A DNA stretch of 64,000 nucleotides from Corynebacterium suicordis DSM 45110 (GTDB lineage: Bacteria; Actinomycetota; Actinomycetes; Mycobacteriales; Mycobacteriaceae), in assembly GCF_015351405.1 (NCBI RefSeq), contig NZ_JADKMY010000002.1, forward strand, positions 388,335-452,334. Direction: 5' to 3'. The translations under genes were made by a program, and so were the position numbers. The first letter of the stretch is position 1, and every line of letters starts with the position of its first letter. Below, piece after piece: positions 34,957 to 45,863 of the stretch. The notes below the pieces were generated by a model. It was not told where the DNA came from, did not search any database, and saw only the letters and a list, made by a program, of their open reading frames with translations.

Positions 34957-36237
34957 TTAAGGCAGCTTGCGCTCTGGGTATCCAGTGTAGATCTGGCGAG
35001 GACGGTTGATCTTCGCGGTTGGATCGTTGATCTGCTCTAGGTAGTGAGCGATCCAGCCTGGCAGGCGACCCATTGCGAACAGGACGGTGAAGAAGTCCGT
35101 TGGGAAGCCCATGGCGCGGTAGATCAGGCCGGTGTAGAAGTCCACGTTCGGGTAGAGCTTGCGCTCGATGAAGTAGTCATCAGCCAGCGCGATCTCTTCC
35201 AGCTTCATGGCCAGGTCCAGCAGGTGATCGCCACCGAGGTGATCGAGGATCTCGTGTGCGGATTCCTTGACGATGGCAGCACGTGGGTCGTAGTTCTTGT
35301 ACACGCGGTGGCCGAAGCCCATGAGCTTCACGCCAGGCTCCTTGTTCTTGACTCGCTCCATGAAGTCGGTGGCGTCGCCACCGTTATCGTGGATCTCCTC
35401 AAGCATTTCCAGAACAGCCTGGTTAGCGCCACCGTGCAGCGGGCCGGACAGCGCGTTGATACCAGCCGCGATGGAAACGAAGATGTTGGCCTGGGAAGAA
35501 CCAACCATGCGCACGGTAGAGGTGGAGCAGTTCTGCTCGTGGTCTGCGTGCAGGATGAGCAGCTTGTCCAGCGCCTTGGTCAGGATTGGATCCTGCTCGT
35601 AGTCCTCAGTCGGGTAGCCGAACATGTTGCGCAGGAAGTTCTCGCGCGCGTTCAGCTTGTTGTCTGGGTACATGTATGGCTTGCCCTTGGACGCGCGGTA
35701 GGCGTAAGCAGCGAGCATTGGAACCTTGGCCATCAGGCGGTAGGTGTTGAGCTTCTGGAAATCCTCGTTCAGGGGATCCAGGCTGTCCTGGTAATAGGTG
35801 GACAGGATGTTCACGGAGGATGCCATCACGCTCATTGGGTGGGCATCGCGTGGGAACACGCGGAACTGGGACTTGAAGTCCTCGTCCAGCAGGGTGTGCT
35901 TCCGGATGTTCTGGTTGAACTCTTCCAGCTGCTCAGAGTTAGGCAGTTCGCCGTTGATCAGCAGGTAGGAGACTTCGTTGAAGGTGGCCTTGTTGGCCAG
36001 ATCTGCAATGTCGTATCCGCGGTAGCGCAGGATTCCGGCGTCGCCATCGATGTAGGTGATGGCGGATTTGGTGGATCCGGTGTTCACGTATCCGGGATCC
36101 AGGGTGGTCAGACCCGTGGTGGCCAGCATCTTGCCAAGCGCTACACCGTCGTTGCCTTCGGTGGCCTTGACGATGTCCATTTCGTATTCTCCACCTGGGT
36201 AGTGGAGGACGGCCTTTTCTGCATTTTCGGAAGCCAT
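34957..36237 (-). CDS. gltA: Citrate synthase
   Basis: Condenses oxaloacetate and acetyl-CoA at the entry of the TCA cycle. The 426-aa product has the type II (hexameric-type) N-terminal beta domain, the substrate-binding segment LHADHEQNCSTSTVRMVGSSQ, GPLHGGANQAVLEML and the signature GFGHRVYKNYDPRA with catalytic His and Asp regions. Starts MASENAEKAVLHYPGG. With mctBC nearby it fits acetate use. A 395-bp gap to serC holds its promoter. Confidence 0.97.
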   Translation of the reverse strand: MASENAEKAVLHYPGGEYEMDIVKATEGNDGVALGKMLATTGLTTLDPGYVNTGSTKSAITYIDGDAGILRYRGYDIADLANKATFNEVSYLLINGELPNSEQLEEFNQNIRKHTLLDEDFKSQFRVFPRDAHPMSVMASSVNILSTYYQDSLDPLNEDFQKLNTYRLMAKVPMLAAYAYRASKGKPYMYPDNKLNARENFLRNMFGYPTEDYEQDPILTKALDKLLILHADHEQNCSTSTVRMVGSSQANIFVSIAAGINALSGPLHGGANQAVLEMLEEIHDNGGDATDFMERVKNKEPGVKLMGFGHRVYKNYDPRAAIVKESAHEILDHLGGDHLLDLAMKLEEIALADDYFIERKLYPNVDFYTGLIYRAMGFPTDFFTVLFAMGRLPGWIAHYLEQINDPTAKINRPRQIYTGYPERKLP

Positions 36238-37763
<1,526 letters not shown>

Positions 37764-37781
37764 TTCGAAGTTTTTTGCAAT

Positions 37782-37821
37782 CGCGCGCGGCGAAGGGACT
37801 GTTGCTCCCACGCCGCGCGCG
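37782..37821 (+). terminator. GC-rich hairpin after serC
   Basis: Stem CGCGCGCGGCG / CGCCGCGCGCG (11 bp), 18-nt loop, followed by TTGCGTTTA without a good U-tract. Probably an attenuating or terminating hairpin. Confidence 0.6.
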
Positions 37822-37879
37822 TTGCGTTTACTAAGGTAGAACCACTATCTACTTCCCCGATTCACCCAGGAGGCCCCCT

Positions 37880-39130
37880 TTGCAGGAGCTCAAGCTGATC
37901 CTTGCCGAAAGCGATACCGCCTCCTTGGTGCTGCGCGAGGTGGAATCCGGAGCGGAGTTCTTCCTCCCCGTCACGGAGGAATTGTGTTCTCTTCTTTCCG
38001 ACGCCAACCCTGTCCCCTCAGCATCTGAGTACACAGATGCTGGTGGGGATCAGCTGGGGCGCGGTATCTCTCATCTGAGCAGCGTGCCCAATGCGAGCGA
38101 TTCGTCCAGTGCACTCGCTTCCAGCGTCTCGTCTCCCAGCGCGCTGTCCACGGGCAACTTCGCTACCGATGACGAGCCTTCTGAGCAGCCAGATGTAGCG
38201 CAACCAGACGCGGGGATTGCCGGGGTTTCCTCCAGTGCTGGTGCAAGCAGCGTCGATGCAACCAGCACCGAGCCGTTCAGCACCGGTTCCAGCAGCGCTG
38301 GCACCACCAGCCCCAATACGACCAACACCAGTGCAGCCAGCACCGACGCGACCGGCGCAGAGAAGCCAAGCTCCATCCACTCCGGCCATGCAGCCAGGGA
38401 TGAATCAGAGAAGAAGCGGCGTCACCGCATCCGCATCAACATGACCCCCCGCACCATTCAGGATCGCATTCGTCATGGTGCGAGCATTGAAGAGTTGGCG
38501 GCAGAGGCAGATACTGATGAGTCCCGGATCGAGCCCTACGCCTGGCCAATCCTGCAGGAGCGGGCACGCATCGCGGAGTTGGCGCATTCCGCCCACCCCG
38601 TGACCGGTGAAGGCCCCTCTAAGCAGACCCTATGGGAAGTTCTCGCAGCGGCTCTGGCCGCCCGCGGTTCCACCGTGAGCGATACCGAATGGGTGGCTTT
38701 CCAGGACTCCGCCCGTCGCTGGGTAATTTCCGTGCGCTGGGAAAAGGAATCCGCGGGCCAGGCTTCCCTGCATGAAGCGGATTTCCACTTCGAGCAAGCG
38801 GTCTCCGGCCCGTCCCTGGCCCACCCACTGAATTCAGTGGCCAGCGACCTGGTGGATCCTCGTTATCGTCAACCGGTGCGTCGGATTTCCGCGGTGACCC
38901 CGCTGTTAGACGCGAACCCCACGGAGGATGATTTCTCCGAATACGATAACTACGACGATCAAGGCAACGAGCTCCGCGAGGACTCCCCAGCTGAGCCACG
39001 CGAGGATTTCCTCCTGCACCCCAATGATGAATCGGATGCCCCGCGCAGCAAGCGCAAGCGCAAGTCTGTCACCCCGCATTGGGAAGACGTCCTGCTCGGC
39101 GTGCGCACCAACCCGCGTAAGAAGAAGTAG
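37880..39130 (+). CDS. sepH: Septation protein SepH (DUF3071)
   Basis: A 416-aa cell-division protein. The N-terminal DUF3071 domain starts QELKLILAESDTASLVL. After a Ser/Thr/Ala-rich insert (residues about 50-170) the domain resumes with RINMTPRTIQDRIRHGASIEELAAEADTDE, a helix-turn-helix-like part, and ESRIEPYAWPILQER. In Streptomyces and mycobacteria SepH binds FtsZ; the same role is inferred here. TTG start at 37880 with a strong AGGAGG (37868-37873). A TGGCGTCG repeat copy codes SDANPVPSA at the beginning of the insert. The C-terminus is basic (SKRKRKS). Confidence 0.9.
   Translation: MQELKLILAESDTASLVLREVESGAEFFLPVTEELCSLLSDANPVPSASEYTDAGGDQLGRGISHLSSVPNASDSSSALASSVSSPSALSTGNFATDDEPSEQPDVAQPDAGIAGVSSSAGASSVDATSTEPFSTGSSSAGTTSPNTTNTSAASTDATGAEKPSSIHSGHAARDESEKKRRHRIRINMTPRTIQDRIRHGASIEELAAEADTDESRIEPYAWPILQERARIAELAHSAHPVTGEGPSKQTLWEVLAAALAARGSTVSDTEWVAFQDSARRWVISVRWEKESAGQASLHEADFHFEQAVSGPSLAHPLNSVASDLVDPRYRQPVRRISAVTPLLDANPTEDDFSEYDNYDDQGNELREDSPAEPREDFLLHPNDESDAPRSKRKRKSVTPHWEDVLLGVRTNPRKKK
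37991..38006 (-). repeat. TGGCGTCG repeat copy (inside sepH)
   Basis: Reads TGGCGTCGGAAAGAAG on the minus strand, preceded by GGGT. It lies at the edge of the low-complexity insert. Confidence 0.75.
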
Positions 39131-39142
39131 GGGTTAGCGGCC

Positions 39143-40075
39143 ATGGAAGACACCAAGACTCTGGTCACGCTCTGGTTTGTTTCGGCCGCCCAGCCACGCA
39201 CCATTCTGGAGGCTGAACCGCATCCTGATCGCGGGTTCGCACGGAAATACCTCGCGCAGTACAACCCCAGTTGGCCACTCACCCACATCGGGGATTTTGA
39301 CATGACCCGAAGCGCCCCTCCTGGCGTCGATGAATTCTATATCGGTGGCTACGGTGGCCTCTCCGTGGTGCAGACCGTGTTCACCGGCCAGCCGGTCATC
39401 TCGGAGATCCCGGAGCGCTACCGCACCCTGGTGAACTCCACGGATGTGTACGCGGTGGCCGTGGGGACCAGCGACTCCCCGGAGGAATTCGCCGAATACG
39501 GAGCCTTCGCTCACTGGGCCGGTGGCACGCTCAAGCGCGCGTTTTCCGCCACCCGGGAGACGGTCTTTGAAGACCAGGGTCTCCCCTACGCCTTCGAGTC
39601 CTCGTTCTGGGCGGGCAATGCTCCCGCAACAGGCATCCAGCTCCCCTTCATCCCGGCACAGCTGGCGCGCGCCGCGGAGAAGGAATGGCTGGGATTCTCT
39701 CCAGCTGATGCGGATTTGGACGTCCCCATCAGCGCTTTCGCTACGGATGGCCGGCCAGAGGTGAAGGCTGAGATCAAGCCAGAGCGACTCACTGGCCGGG
39801 GTAATTCCAGGTCCCAGGAGATCGCCAGCTCCAGCAACGAGCAAGGGTACGACGATTACTCCGAGCTCCGCAGCTCATCTCGCAGCGAGGAACCCAGCAA
39901 TAAACAGCTGGCTGTGGACCTCGCGAAGGCTGCAGGCAGCGCAATTGGGGCAGGCTCGAAGAAGCTCAGCGCGCTGGCTGGAAAGATCGGCGATGAAGTG
40001 CGCCGCCGTGCCCGGAACACGGACCGCCCCAAGCAGGAAAAGTCCCCCCAGCCGCCCACGGACGCCCCGGAATAG
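39143..40075 (+). CDS. Conserved actinobacterial protein (possibly DUF6928)
   Basis: A 310-aa cytoplasmic protein. The N-terminal 215 residues look globular (TLVTLWFVSAAQPRTILEAE, GVDEFYIGGYGGLSVVQTVF, WLGFSPADADLDVPISAF); the rest is Ser/Glu-rich with a basic end (KIGDEVRRRARN). The N-terminal pattern resembles the DUF6928 family, recalled rather than verified. It follows sepH by 12 bp and is likely co-transcribed, so a link to cell division is possible but unproven. Confidence 0.75.
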   Translation: MEDTKTLVTLWFVSAAQPRTILEAEPHPDRGFARKYLAQYNPSWPLTHIGDFDMTRSAPPGVDEFYIGGYGGLSVVQTVFTGQPVISEIPERYRTLVNSTDVYAVAVGTSDSPEEFAEYGAFAHWAGGTLKRAFSATRETVFEDQGLPYAFESSFWAGNAPATGIQLPFIPAQLARAAEKEWLGFSPADADLDVPISAFATDGRPEVKAEIKPERLTGRGNSRSQEIASSSNEQGYDDYSELRSSSRSEEPSNKQLAVDLAKAAGSAIGAGSKKLSALAGKIGDEVRRRARNTDRPKQEKSPQPPTDAPE

Positions 40076-40123
40076 ACCTGCGCCGGAATAGACCGGCACA
40101 GGAGCAGCGAACCTCAGCGAGAG

Positions 40124-40957
40124 CTACTCAGCAGCGCCGTTATCGCGCGCGAGGCGTCGCATCCGGTGGAAGTGATCGACCGGCCCATTGCCCTGACCCA
40201 CGTGCAGCTCATCGGCGAACTCAATGGATTCGCGGAGCCATTCGCTGGCCCACTCCACTGCCTTCTCGGGCGAATCTCCAGCTCCCAGGCGAGTAGCCAG
40301 AGCCGAGGAGAGTGAGCAGCCAGTCCCGTGAGTGTTCTTGGTTTCCACGCGCTCCACTTCCACGGTGTGCACGCTGCCATCTGCCTGCACCAGGGCATTA
40401 TCCGCCCGGCCGCTGGCCAGGTGTCCGCCTTTGACCAGCACGCTGACGTTCATCTGCGCGGCAAAGCGCGTCGCCTGCTCGATGGCCTCCTCCAGGGTGC
40501 CCGCGGTTTCGCCTTCCACCAGCACGGCCAGTTCAGGCAGGTTCGGGGTCACCACCGTGGCCTGACGCGTCAGCTCGCGCACCGCCTGCTCAGCTTCCTC
40601 GGAAAGGAGGCGATCCCCGCTGGTGGCCACCATCACCGGATCCAGCACCACGATCGGCACGTCCTGGCGCTCCAGCCAACGAGAGATAGTTTCCGCAGTC
40701 ACCACATCCCCCAGCATGCCGATCTTCACCGCATCCACGGTCACATCGTCGAACACGCTTGCCAGCTGCGCCTCGAAGAACTCCTGCGGCGGCGCGTGCA
40801 CCTCGCGCACCCCCTGGGTGTTCTGTGCCACCAGCGCGGTCACCACGGCCATACCATAGCCTCCCGCGGCACCGATGGACTTCAGGTCCGCCTGCACTCC
40901 CGCCCCACCCGTGGGGTCTGTGCCGGCGATGGATAGCACCCGTGGAATCTCTTGCAT
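40124..40957 (-). CDS. thiD: Hydroxymethylpyrimidine/phosphomethylpyrimidine kinase
   Basis: Ribokinase-fold kinase of 277 aa that phosphorylates HMP and HMP-P in thiamine synthesis. Motifs: SIAGTDPTGGAGVQADLKSI (substrate), MLGDVV, VVLDPVMVATSGDRLL, VKGGHL and the anion-hole KNTHGTGCSLSSALA. A C-terminal stretch of about 15 residues (VDHFHRMRRLARDNGAAE) is extra. It sits 6 bp after the TrmH gene on the same strand. No thiamine riboswitch was seen. Confidence 0.92.
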   Translation of the reverse strand: MQEIPRVLSIAGTDPTGGAGVQADLKSIGAAGGYGMAVVTALVAQNTQGVREVHAPPQEFFEAQLASVFDDVTVDAVKIGMLGDVVTAETISRWLERQDVPIVVLDPVMVATSGDRLLSEEAEQAVRELTRQATVVTPNLPELAVLVEGETAGTLEEAIEQATRFAAQMNVSVLVKGGHLASGRADNALVQADGSVHTVEVERVETKNTHGTGCSLSSALATRLGAGDSPEKAVEWASEWLRESIEFADELHVGQGNGPVDHFHRMRRLARDNGAAE

Positions 40958-40963
40958 GTTCTC

Positions 40964-41857
40964 CTACTTTCGTTCTGTGGCCGCATAGAAACCGATGGCC
41001 GCTGCGGTGGCCACGTTAAGCGAATCCGTGCCAGGCTGCATCGGGATCTTCGCCCGCACGTCCGCAGCCCGCATGGCATGTTCAGTGAGGCCAGGTCCTT
41101 CGGCACCCACCATGATGGCCACTTTGCCATTATTTTTTTCGACGCCACCAACCACGTCCCGCAGCTCATTCTCCGTGTTCGGGGTGAGAGCCACCACGGT
41201 GTACCCGCGGTCTTGCAGTTCGGTGAGTTGGCGCTGCCAGGTGGTGGGCGTCCCAGAGAAGTGCGCGAACGGCACCTTGAGCACATGCCCCATGCTCACG
41301 CGGACGCTCCGGCGGTACAGGGGATCAGCTGTTCCCGCCCCGAACAGCACTCCGCGCACCCCTAGGCCTGCGGCGTTGCGGAAGATTGATCCGATATTCT
41401 CATGATCGCCCACGCCCTCGAGCACGCAGAGCACGTGCGGCTGATCATCCGCATTCGCGGCATCCAGCACATCTTGGACACTCAATTCCTCAGCCCGATT
41501 CGCGGCGGCTACTAGCCCGCGGTGCATATCAAACCCCGCGACCTCTCGGAGAGTCTCGCGGCTCACGGAGTACAGGGCAACCCCGGAAAGGGCAGCTGCC
41601 AGTCCCGGTTGGTGGTTTTCTGATCGGGGGGAGGTGGCGTCGATAAGAAAACGAAGTTTCTCCGGAAAACCGACCACGCACCTGACCGGGTAACGGGAGT
41701 TCAACAGGCGAGGAACCACCAGGTTGCCCTCGGCGATCACCAGACCCTTGCCGCCGGGGAGATCCGGGCGGGAATCGGAGGAGTTGAGATGGCGGATGTC
41801 ATCGAGCCGGGGGTCTGCGGGATCCTCGATATGGATGGGCTCGATGAGTTCAGACAT
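40964..41857 (-). CDS. SpoU/TrmH-family RNA 2'-O-methyltransferase
   Basis: A 297-aa SPOUT methyltransferase with an N-terminal substrate-binding domain. The knot motifs are NIGSIFRNAAGLGVRGVLF (motif 1), VGAEGPGLTEHAM (motif 2) and MQPGTDSLNVATAAAIGFY (motif 3). The target (rRNA or tRNA) cannot be told. Two strong repeat copies lie inside: one codes RFLIDATS (41635), the other GGVEKNNGK (41140). Confidence 0.92.
   Translation of the reverse strand: MSELIEPIHIEDPADPRLDDIRHLNSSDSRPDLPGGKGLVIAEGNLVVPRLLNSRYPVRCVVGFPEKLRFLIDATSPRSENHQPGLAAALSGVALYSVSRETLREVAGFDMHRGLVAAANRAEELSVQDVLDAANADDQPHVLCVLEGVGDHENIGSIFRNAAGLGVRGVLFGAGTADPLYRRSVRVSMGHVLKVPFAHFSGTPTTWQRQLTELQDRGYTVVALTPNTENELRDVVGGVEKNNGKVAIMVGAEGPGLTEHAMRAADVRAKIPMQPGTDSLNVATAAAIGFYAATERK
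41133..41147 (-). repeat. TGGCGTCG repeat copy (inside the TrmH gene)
   Basis: Reads TGGCGTCGAAAAAAA on the minus strand, then TAATGG. It codes VEKNNGK, a loop ahead of motif 2. Confidence 0.75.
41635..41650 (+). repeat. Second TGGCGTCG repeat copy inside the TrmH gene
   Basis: TGGCGTCGATAAGAAA, preceded by GGGGGGAGG. Opposite orientation to the copy at 41133, 500 bp away, and read in another frame. Confidence 0.75.
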
Positions 41858-41867
41858 GCGGTTAAGA

Positions 41868-43346
41868 CTACTGGAGGGCTTCCATCACGGGATCCACGGC
41901 GAAGTAGACCACGAACAAGATAGCCACCATGTAGAGCAGTGGGTGGATCTTCTTGGCGTTGCCCGCGACCAGGCCCATCAGCACGTAGGCAACGAAGCCC
42001 ACGCCGATGCCGTTGGCGATTGAATACGTGAACGGCATGATCACGATGGTGAGGAAAGCCGGAAGAGCGATGTGGAACGCGGAGAAATCAATCTCCGTGA
42101 TCTGGCTCATCATCATCGCGCCCACGATCACCAGCACTGGGGCAGCTGCCTCGATGGGCACCACGTCATACAGCGGGGTGAGGAACATGGCCAGCAGGAA
42201 CAGCACGCCGGTGACCACGTTGGCAAGGCCGGTGCGGGCGCCATCGGCAATGCCGGCGGCGGAGTCCACGTAAACCGTGTTGGAGGAGGCAGAGGAAGCG
42301 CCACCGACCACGGCACCCACGCCCTCGACAACCAGGGCGCGCTTGAGATCTGGGAGGCGGTTCTCCTCATCCATGAGGTTCGCCTGCTTGCCCAGGGCGG
42401 TCATGGTGCCCATCGCATCGAAGAAGTTGGCCAGCACCAGCGTGAACAGCAGCAAGGTAGCGGCCAAAACGCCGACGCGGCTGAACGCGCCCAGCAGGTC
42501 AACTGCTCCCAGGAGAGACAGATCCGGGATGCCACCGAAAGAATCCGGGAGGGTTGGGACAGCGAGGTTCCAGCCGGTGGGGTTGGCCTGGCCGTCCTTG
42601 AATGAAGGGCCGGAATCGGTGAACGCTTCCACGATCATCGCGATGATGGTGGTGGCCACGATGCCGATGAACAGGCCACCGCGGATATTGCGGACAACCA
42701 TGACGCCACAGATGATCAGACCCAGCACGAAGACGAACGTGGGCCACGATGCCAAGGAGCCATCAATGCCCAGGCTCACGGGAACGGTGGTGTGGGCGGC
42801 ATCTGGCACGCGACGCACAAACCCGGAATCCACCAGGCCAATCATGGCGATGAACAAACCAATGCCCACGCCGATGGCCGCCTTGAGGGAGGAAGGAATG
42901 GAGTTGAAGACAGCCTCGCGGAAACCAGTGAGAGCCAGCGCCACGATGACCAGACCGTTAATGACCACCAGGCCCATGGCCTCTGGCCAGGTCAGCCCCT
43001 CGGCTGCCACGAACGTGACCGCTACCAGCGTGTTGATGCCCAAACCCGTGGCGATGCCGAACGGGTACTTGGCGATCACGCCGAACAGGATGGTCATGAC
43101 ACCCGCAGCGAAGGCGGTGGCAGCAGCCACGCGGGAACCACCGAGGACATCTCCATTGATATCCGCACCCGTGCCGATGATCAGCGGGTTGAGGATCACG
43201 ATGTAGGCCATCGCGAAAAAGGTCACCACCCCGGCGCGAACCTCGGTGGAGTAGCTGGAGCCACGCTCGGAAATATGGAAGTAGCGGTCTAGTGCGCCGC
43301 GGGATTTAGTGGCCGCAGGCTGATCCGCGGAGTGTGGCTGTGCCAT
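41868..43346 (-). CDS. NCS2-type purine permease (AzgA/PbuG group)
   Basis: A 492-aa permease with about 12 to 14 membrane segments, predicted to import hypoxanthine, guanine or adenine. AzgA-group features: AYIVILNPLIIGTGAD, FGIATGLGINTLVAV, LANFFDAMGTMTALGKQANLM and the half-helix segment GGASSASSNTVYVDSAAGIADGARTG. It lies 10 bp upstream of the trmH gene on the same strand. The 194 bp upstream hold its promoter; no guanine riboswitch pattern was recognised there. Confidence 0.92.
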   Translation of the reverse strand: MAQPHSADQPAATKSRGALDRYFHISERGSSYSTEVRAGVVTFFAMAYIVILNPLIIGTGADINGDVLGGSRVAAATAFAAGVMTILFGVIAKYPFGIATGLGINTLVAVTFVAAEGLTWPEAMGLVVINGLVIVALALTGFREAVFNSIPSSLKAAIGVGIGLFIAMIGLVDSGFVRRVPDAAHTTVPVSLGIDGSLASWPTFVFVLGLIICGVMVVRNIRGGLFIGIVATTIIAMIVEAFTDSGPSFKDGQANPTGWNLAVPTLPDSFGGIPDLSLLGAVDLLGAFSRVGVLAATLLLFTLVLANFFDAMGTMTALGKQANLMDEENRLPDLKRALVVEGVGAVVGGASSASSNTVYVDSAAGIADGARTGLANVVTGVLFLLAMFLTPLYDVVPIEAAAPVLVIVGAMMMSQITEIDFSAFHIALPAFLTIVIMPFTYSIANGIGVGFVAYVLMGLVAGNAKKIHPLLYMVAILFVVYFAVDPVMEALQ

Positions 43347-43540
43347 AGCTTGATGAATGTCTCTCTTGATTCACGAACGTCAAAATGCCCACGAGAATAT
43401 GAACGAATCATAGATTCCCACTAAGACACAGCATTTCACAACATTCAGGCACCCACCCGGGGGATTTAAGGGCGCCTTGATGGTTGCGCTGAGGGTGTGA
43501 GAGAGGCGCGCGAGGGTTGCACAAGAGCGGCATGCAGCCG

Positions 43541-44281
43541 TTAGCTGAACCGCTGAATTCCCTCATCATCAAAGGCGCCATAGGGCACCGGGCTCGCGGC
43601 GGACTCCGACTGCTCCTTGGTGGCCGAATGCGCGCCACAACCAAAGGTGGCATGCACCACGTGCCCGTCCGCGGAGAACTCATTGGTGCACGCCCCGAAA
43701 TTGGTCTCCACGCTGTTGAACGGCAGGTAGAAGGCACACGTCCGGCACATCATCGAGGCTTGCTCGGCGAACTCACTGTTCGGACCGTATTCTCCCGTGC
43801 GCCAGCGCTGCACAGTTTCCTTCAGCCCGCGCTCGGAGAGCGTCTGCGCGGCCTCCGGGTTACGTGGGAAACCACCGTTGGTGGTGAGTTCACGCCACGA
43901 GCTGAGGCGCTCATCATCATGACGCGGCGGCAAGGTGTCTCCCGGCCCGAGGTCGCCCGGCAGCACGCGATCCTCATAAGGCACCCATTCAGGAGCTCGA
44001 GTGGCCTTCTTTCCCGCCTGCAGTCCCACCTCGTTGATGGTGATCGCTCGCGTCCCCGGCACGCTGGCCAGCACTGCGACCCATTCCCAGTCCGGGTATC
44101 CCGCCATGTGACAGCGGAAGCGGTGCACCACCAGATCCCCTTCGACAATCGCGGCGAGGTGCTCCCCTATGGCGTCGGAAGAATCCGCAATTTCCCCTAG
44201 TGCCTCCAGGGCCACCTGCACTGCATCCTCGGTGAAAAGGATGGGGTTCACGCTGGTTTTTCCGGAATTTTTACTACTCAC
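43541..44281 (-). CDS. DUF3027 protein
   Basis: About 246 aa, cytoplasmic. It resembles DUF3027 proteins of actinobacteria, seen from VVHRFRCHMAGYPDWEWVAVLA, EWVPYEDRVLPGDLGPGD and the cysteine pattern MCRTCAF ... GACTNEFS ... FGCGAH, which may bind a metal. GTG start at 44281 is preferred; the frame extends to GTG 44320, one base from the divergent cyclase gene. DUF3027 genes commonly lie near cspB, as here; the function is unknown. Confidence 0.82.
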   Translation of the reverse strand: MSSKNSGKTSVNPILFTEDAVQVALEALGEIADSSDAIGEHLAAIVEGDLVVHRFRCHMAGYPDWEWVAVLASVPGTRAITINEVGLQAGKKATRAPEWVPYEDRVLPGDLGPGDTLPPRHDDERLSSWRELTTNGGFPRNPEAAQTLSERGLKETVQRWRTGEYGPNSEFAEQASMMCRTCAFYLPFNSVETNFGACTNEFSADGHVVHATFGCGAHSATKEQSESAASPVPYGAFDDEGIQRFS

Positions 44282-44320
44282 GCTCTCTATTATGCCTACC
44301 GGTGGGGCACTATTGTTCAC

Positions 44321-45193
44321 ATGATCGCTGTAAGCCTCTCCCGTTTCCGCCGCTGCCTGGCGCCTTTGCTGGCGGTTGCCTTGGTCTCCACCTGTGTTTC
44401 CGCGTGCGATTCCTCATCTACCGGTGGCTCCGATTCTGCTGCGCCTGGCAGCTCTTCGCTTCCCGGTATTCCCGACGCCAACCCTGACTCCTACGCTCAT
44501 CTTGTTCCAGAGATCACCGCTGAGCATCCGTGGGATTCCAACTCCTTCACCCAGGGGTTGGAGATGGATCTCAGCGGAGAACTGGTGGTGGGTACCGGGC
44601 TGAATGGGAAATCGCGGATCTATCGGACCTCGGTGGACGGCGTGCAGAGCGATGCACAGACACTGGATCCGAAGTATTTCGGGGAGGGCATCACCATCCA
44701 CGGTGATTCCGTGTGGCAGCTCACGTGGAAGGAAGGCACTGCGTTTCGCCGGGATCTGAACACTTTGGAGGAAAAGGCGACTGCCTCTTACGAGGGTGAA
44801 GGCTGGGGGCTGTGCTCCGATGGGCAGAGGCTGATCATGTCTGATGGCTCCGGCACGCTTTCTTTCCGCGATCCGGAAACCTTCGCGGAGATTGGCTCGC
44901 AGGAAGTCCGGCTGGATGGGAAGGCCACTTCTGAGCTCAATGAGCTGGAGTGCACCGAAGACGGCAAGGTGCTGGCCAATGTGTGGCAGACAAATGCGAT
45001 CTATGAGATCAACCCGGAAAACGGTGAGGTAACCGGGGTAATTGACACCACGGGTGTGTTCCCCGCCCAGGACAAGCCTGGTGCGGATGTGCTCAATGGC
45101 ATCGCGCAGATCCCCGGCACGGACCGTTACCTACTCACGGGAAAGCTCTGGGACACCCTGTACGAAGTTCGCTTCACGCCGGCCATGTCCTAG
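44321..45193 (+). CDS. Glutaminyl-peptide cyclotransferase, lipoprotein
   Basis: Five-bladed propeller glutaminyl cyclase of 290 aa that forms N-terminal pyroglutamate with release of ammonia. A lipoprotein signal peptide ends in the lipobox VSAC, so it should be anchored outside the membrane. Family motifs: SFTQGLE, YFGEGIT, EGEGWGLC, LNELE, VLNGIA and LTGKLWDTLYEV. A repeat copy (44473) codes PDANPDS just before the enzyme domain. Chemically its product, pyroglutamate, is the substrate of the pxp cluster located 8 kb away; any link is inference. Confidence 0.93.
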   Translation: MIAVSLSRFRRCLAPLLAVALVSTCVSACDSSSTGGSDSAAPGSSSLPGIPDANPDSYAHLVPEITAEHPWDSNSFTQGLEMDLSGELVVGTGLNGKSRIYRTSVDGVQSDAQTLDPKYFGEGITIHGDSVWQLTWKEGTAFRRDLNTLEEKATASYEGEGWGLCSDGQRLIMSDGSGTLSFRDPETFAEIGSQEVRLDGKATSELNELECTEDGKVLANVWQTNAIYEINPENGEVTGVIDTTGVFPAQDKPGADVLNGIAQIPGTDRYLLTGKLWDTLYEVRFTPAMS

Positions 45194-45194
45194 C

Positions 45195-45833
45195 ATGAAA
45201 CACGTGAGTGAGACTTCCCAGCAGCCCGAAAACAGCCAGCCAGTTGCCAAAGCGACGGCGGGAACAGCAGGAACGGCAGGAACAGCGAAGAAGCTGACGA
45301 AGAAGCAGAAGCGGCGCAGGGCTCAGCGCAAGCAGCTGTTGACCGTTCTGGCGATTGCCGCGGTTGCCGCGGCAATCATTGGCGCGGTCTTTGCCTACAC
45401 CAAATGGCAGGACAACCGGGTGGCTACCTTGCCCCAGGATCAGCGGATCACCGCGGTGGTCAATGGAGAAGAAACTGCGTTGGCGCCGTACCGCGCCTGC
45501 GAGCTGGATGATAAGGATTGCCAGAACGGCGAGCCCGTCTCGCTGGACACCGCCGGTGCCAGCGAGATCACGCTGAAGCTTCCCAAGGATGTGTATGACC
45601 ACGATTGGGCAATGCTAAAAATCTTCGATGACCCCGGGGCCAACGAGGAAAAGTATTACAAGGCAGATGAGGCCAAGGAAGTAACTATTCCTTTGGAGTC
45701 CGAGCAAACCACGGCTGAGAACGCCAAGCCGAAACTGGCCGTGCTGGAGATTCACAGCATGCTGGTGGGCCTAGATAGCAATGGGGACCAGACCCCGTAC
45801 AACGTGGTCTGGTCCATCGCTCCGAGCCAGTAG
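45195..45833 (+). CDS. DUF2771 membrane-anchored protein
   Basis: A 212-aa protein with a short repeated Gly-Thr-Ala stretch, a basic KKLTKKQKRRRAQRKQ segment and one transmembrane helix (about residues 52-75), then an extracytoplasmic domain (RACELDDKDCQNGE, LKLPKDVYDHDWAMLKIFDD) of DUF2771 type. It starts one base after the cyclase stop (TAGCATG), so it is co-expressed with it. The function is unknown. Confidence 0.85.
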   Translation: MKHVSETSQQPENSQPVAKATAGTAGTAGTAKKLTKKQKRRRAQRKQLLTVLAIAAVAAAIIGAVFAYTKWQDNRVATLPQDQRITAVVNGEETALAPYRACELDDKDCQNGEPVSLDTAGASEITLKLPKDVYDHDWAMLKIFDDPGANEEKYYKADEAKEVTIPLESEQTTAENAKPKLAVLEIHSMLVGLDSNGDQTPYNVVWSIAPSQ

Positions 45834-45863
45834 CTGGCCGGTAGCACTCAGCGGTTTGCAGCT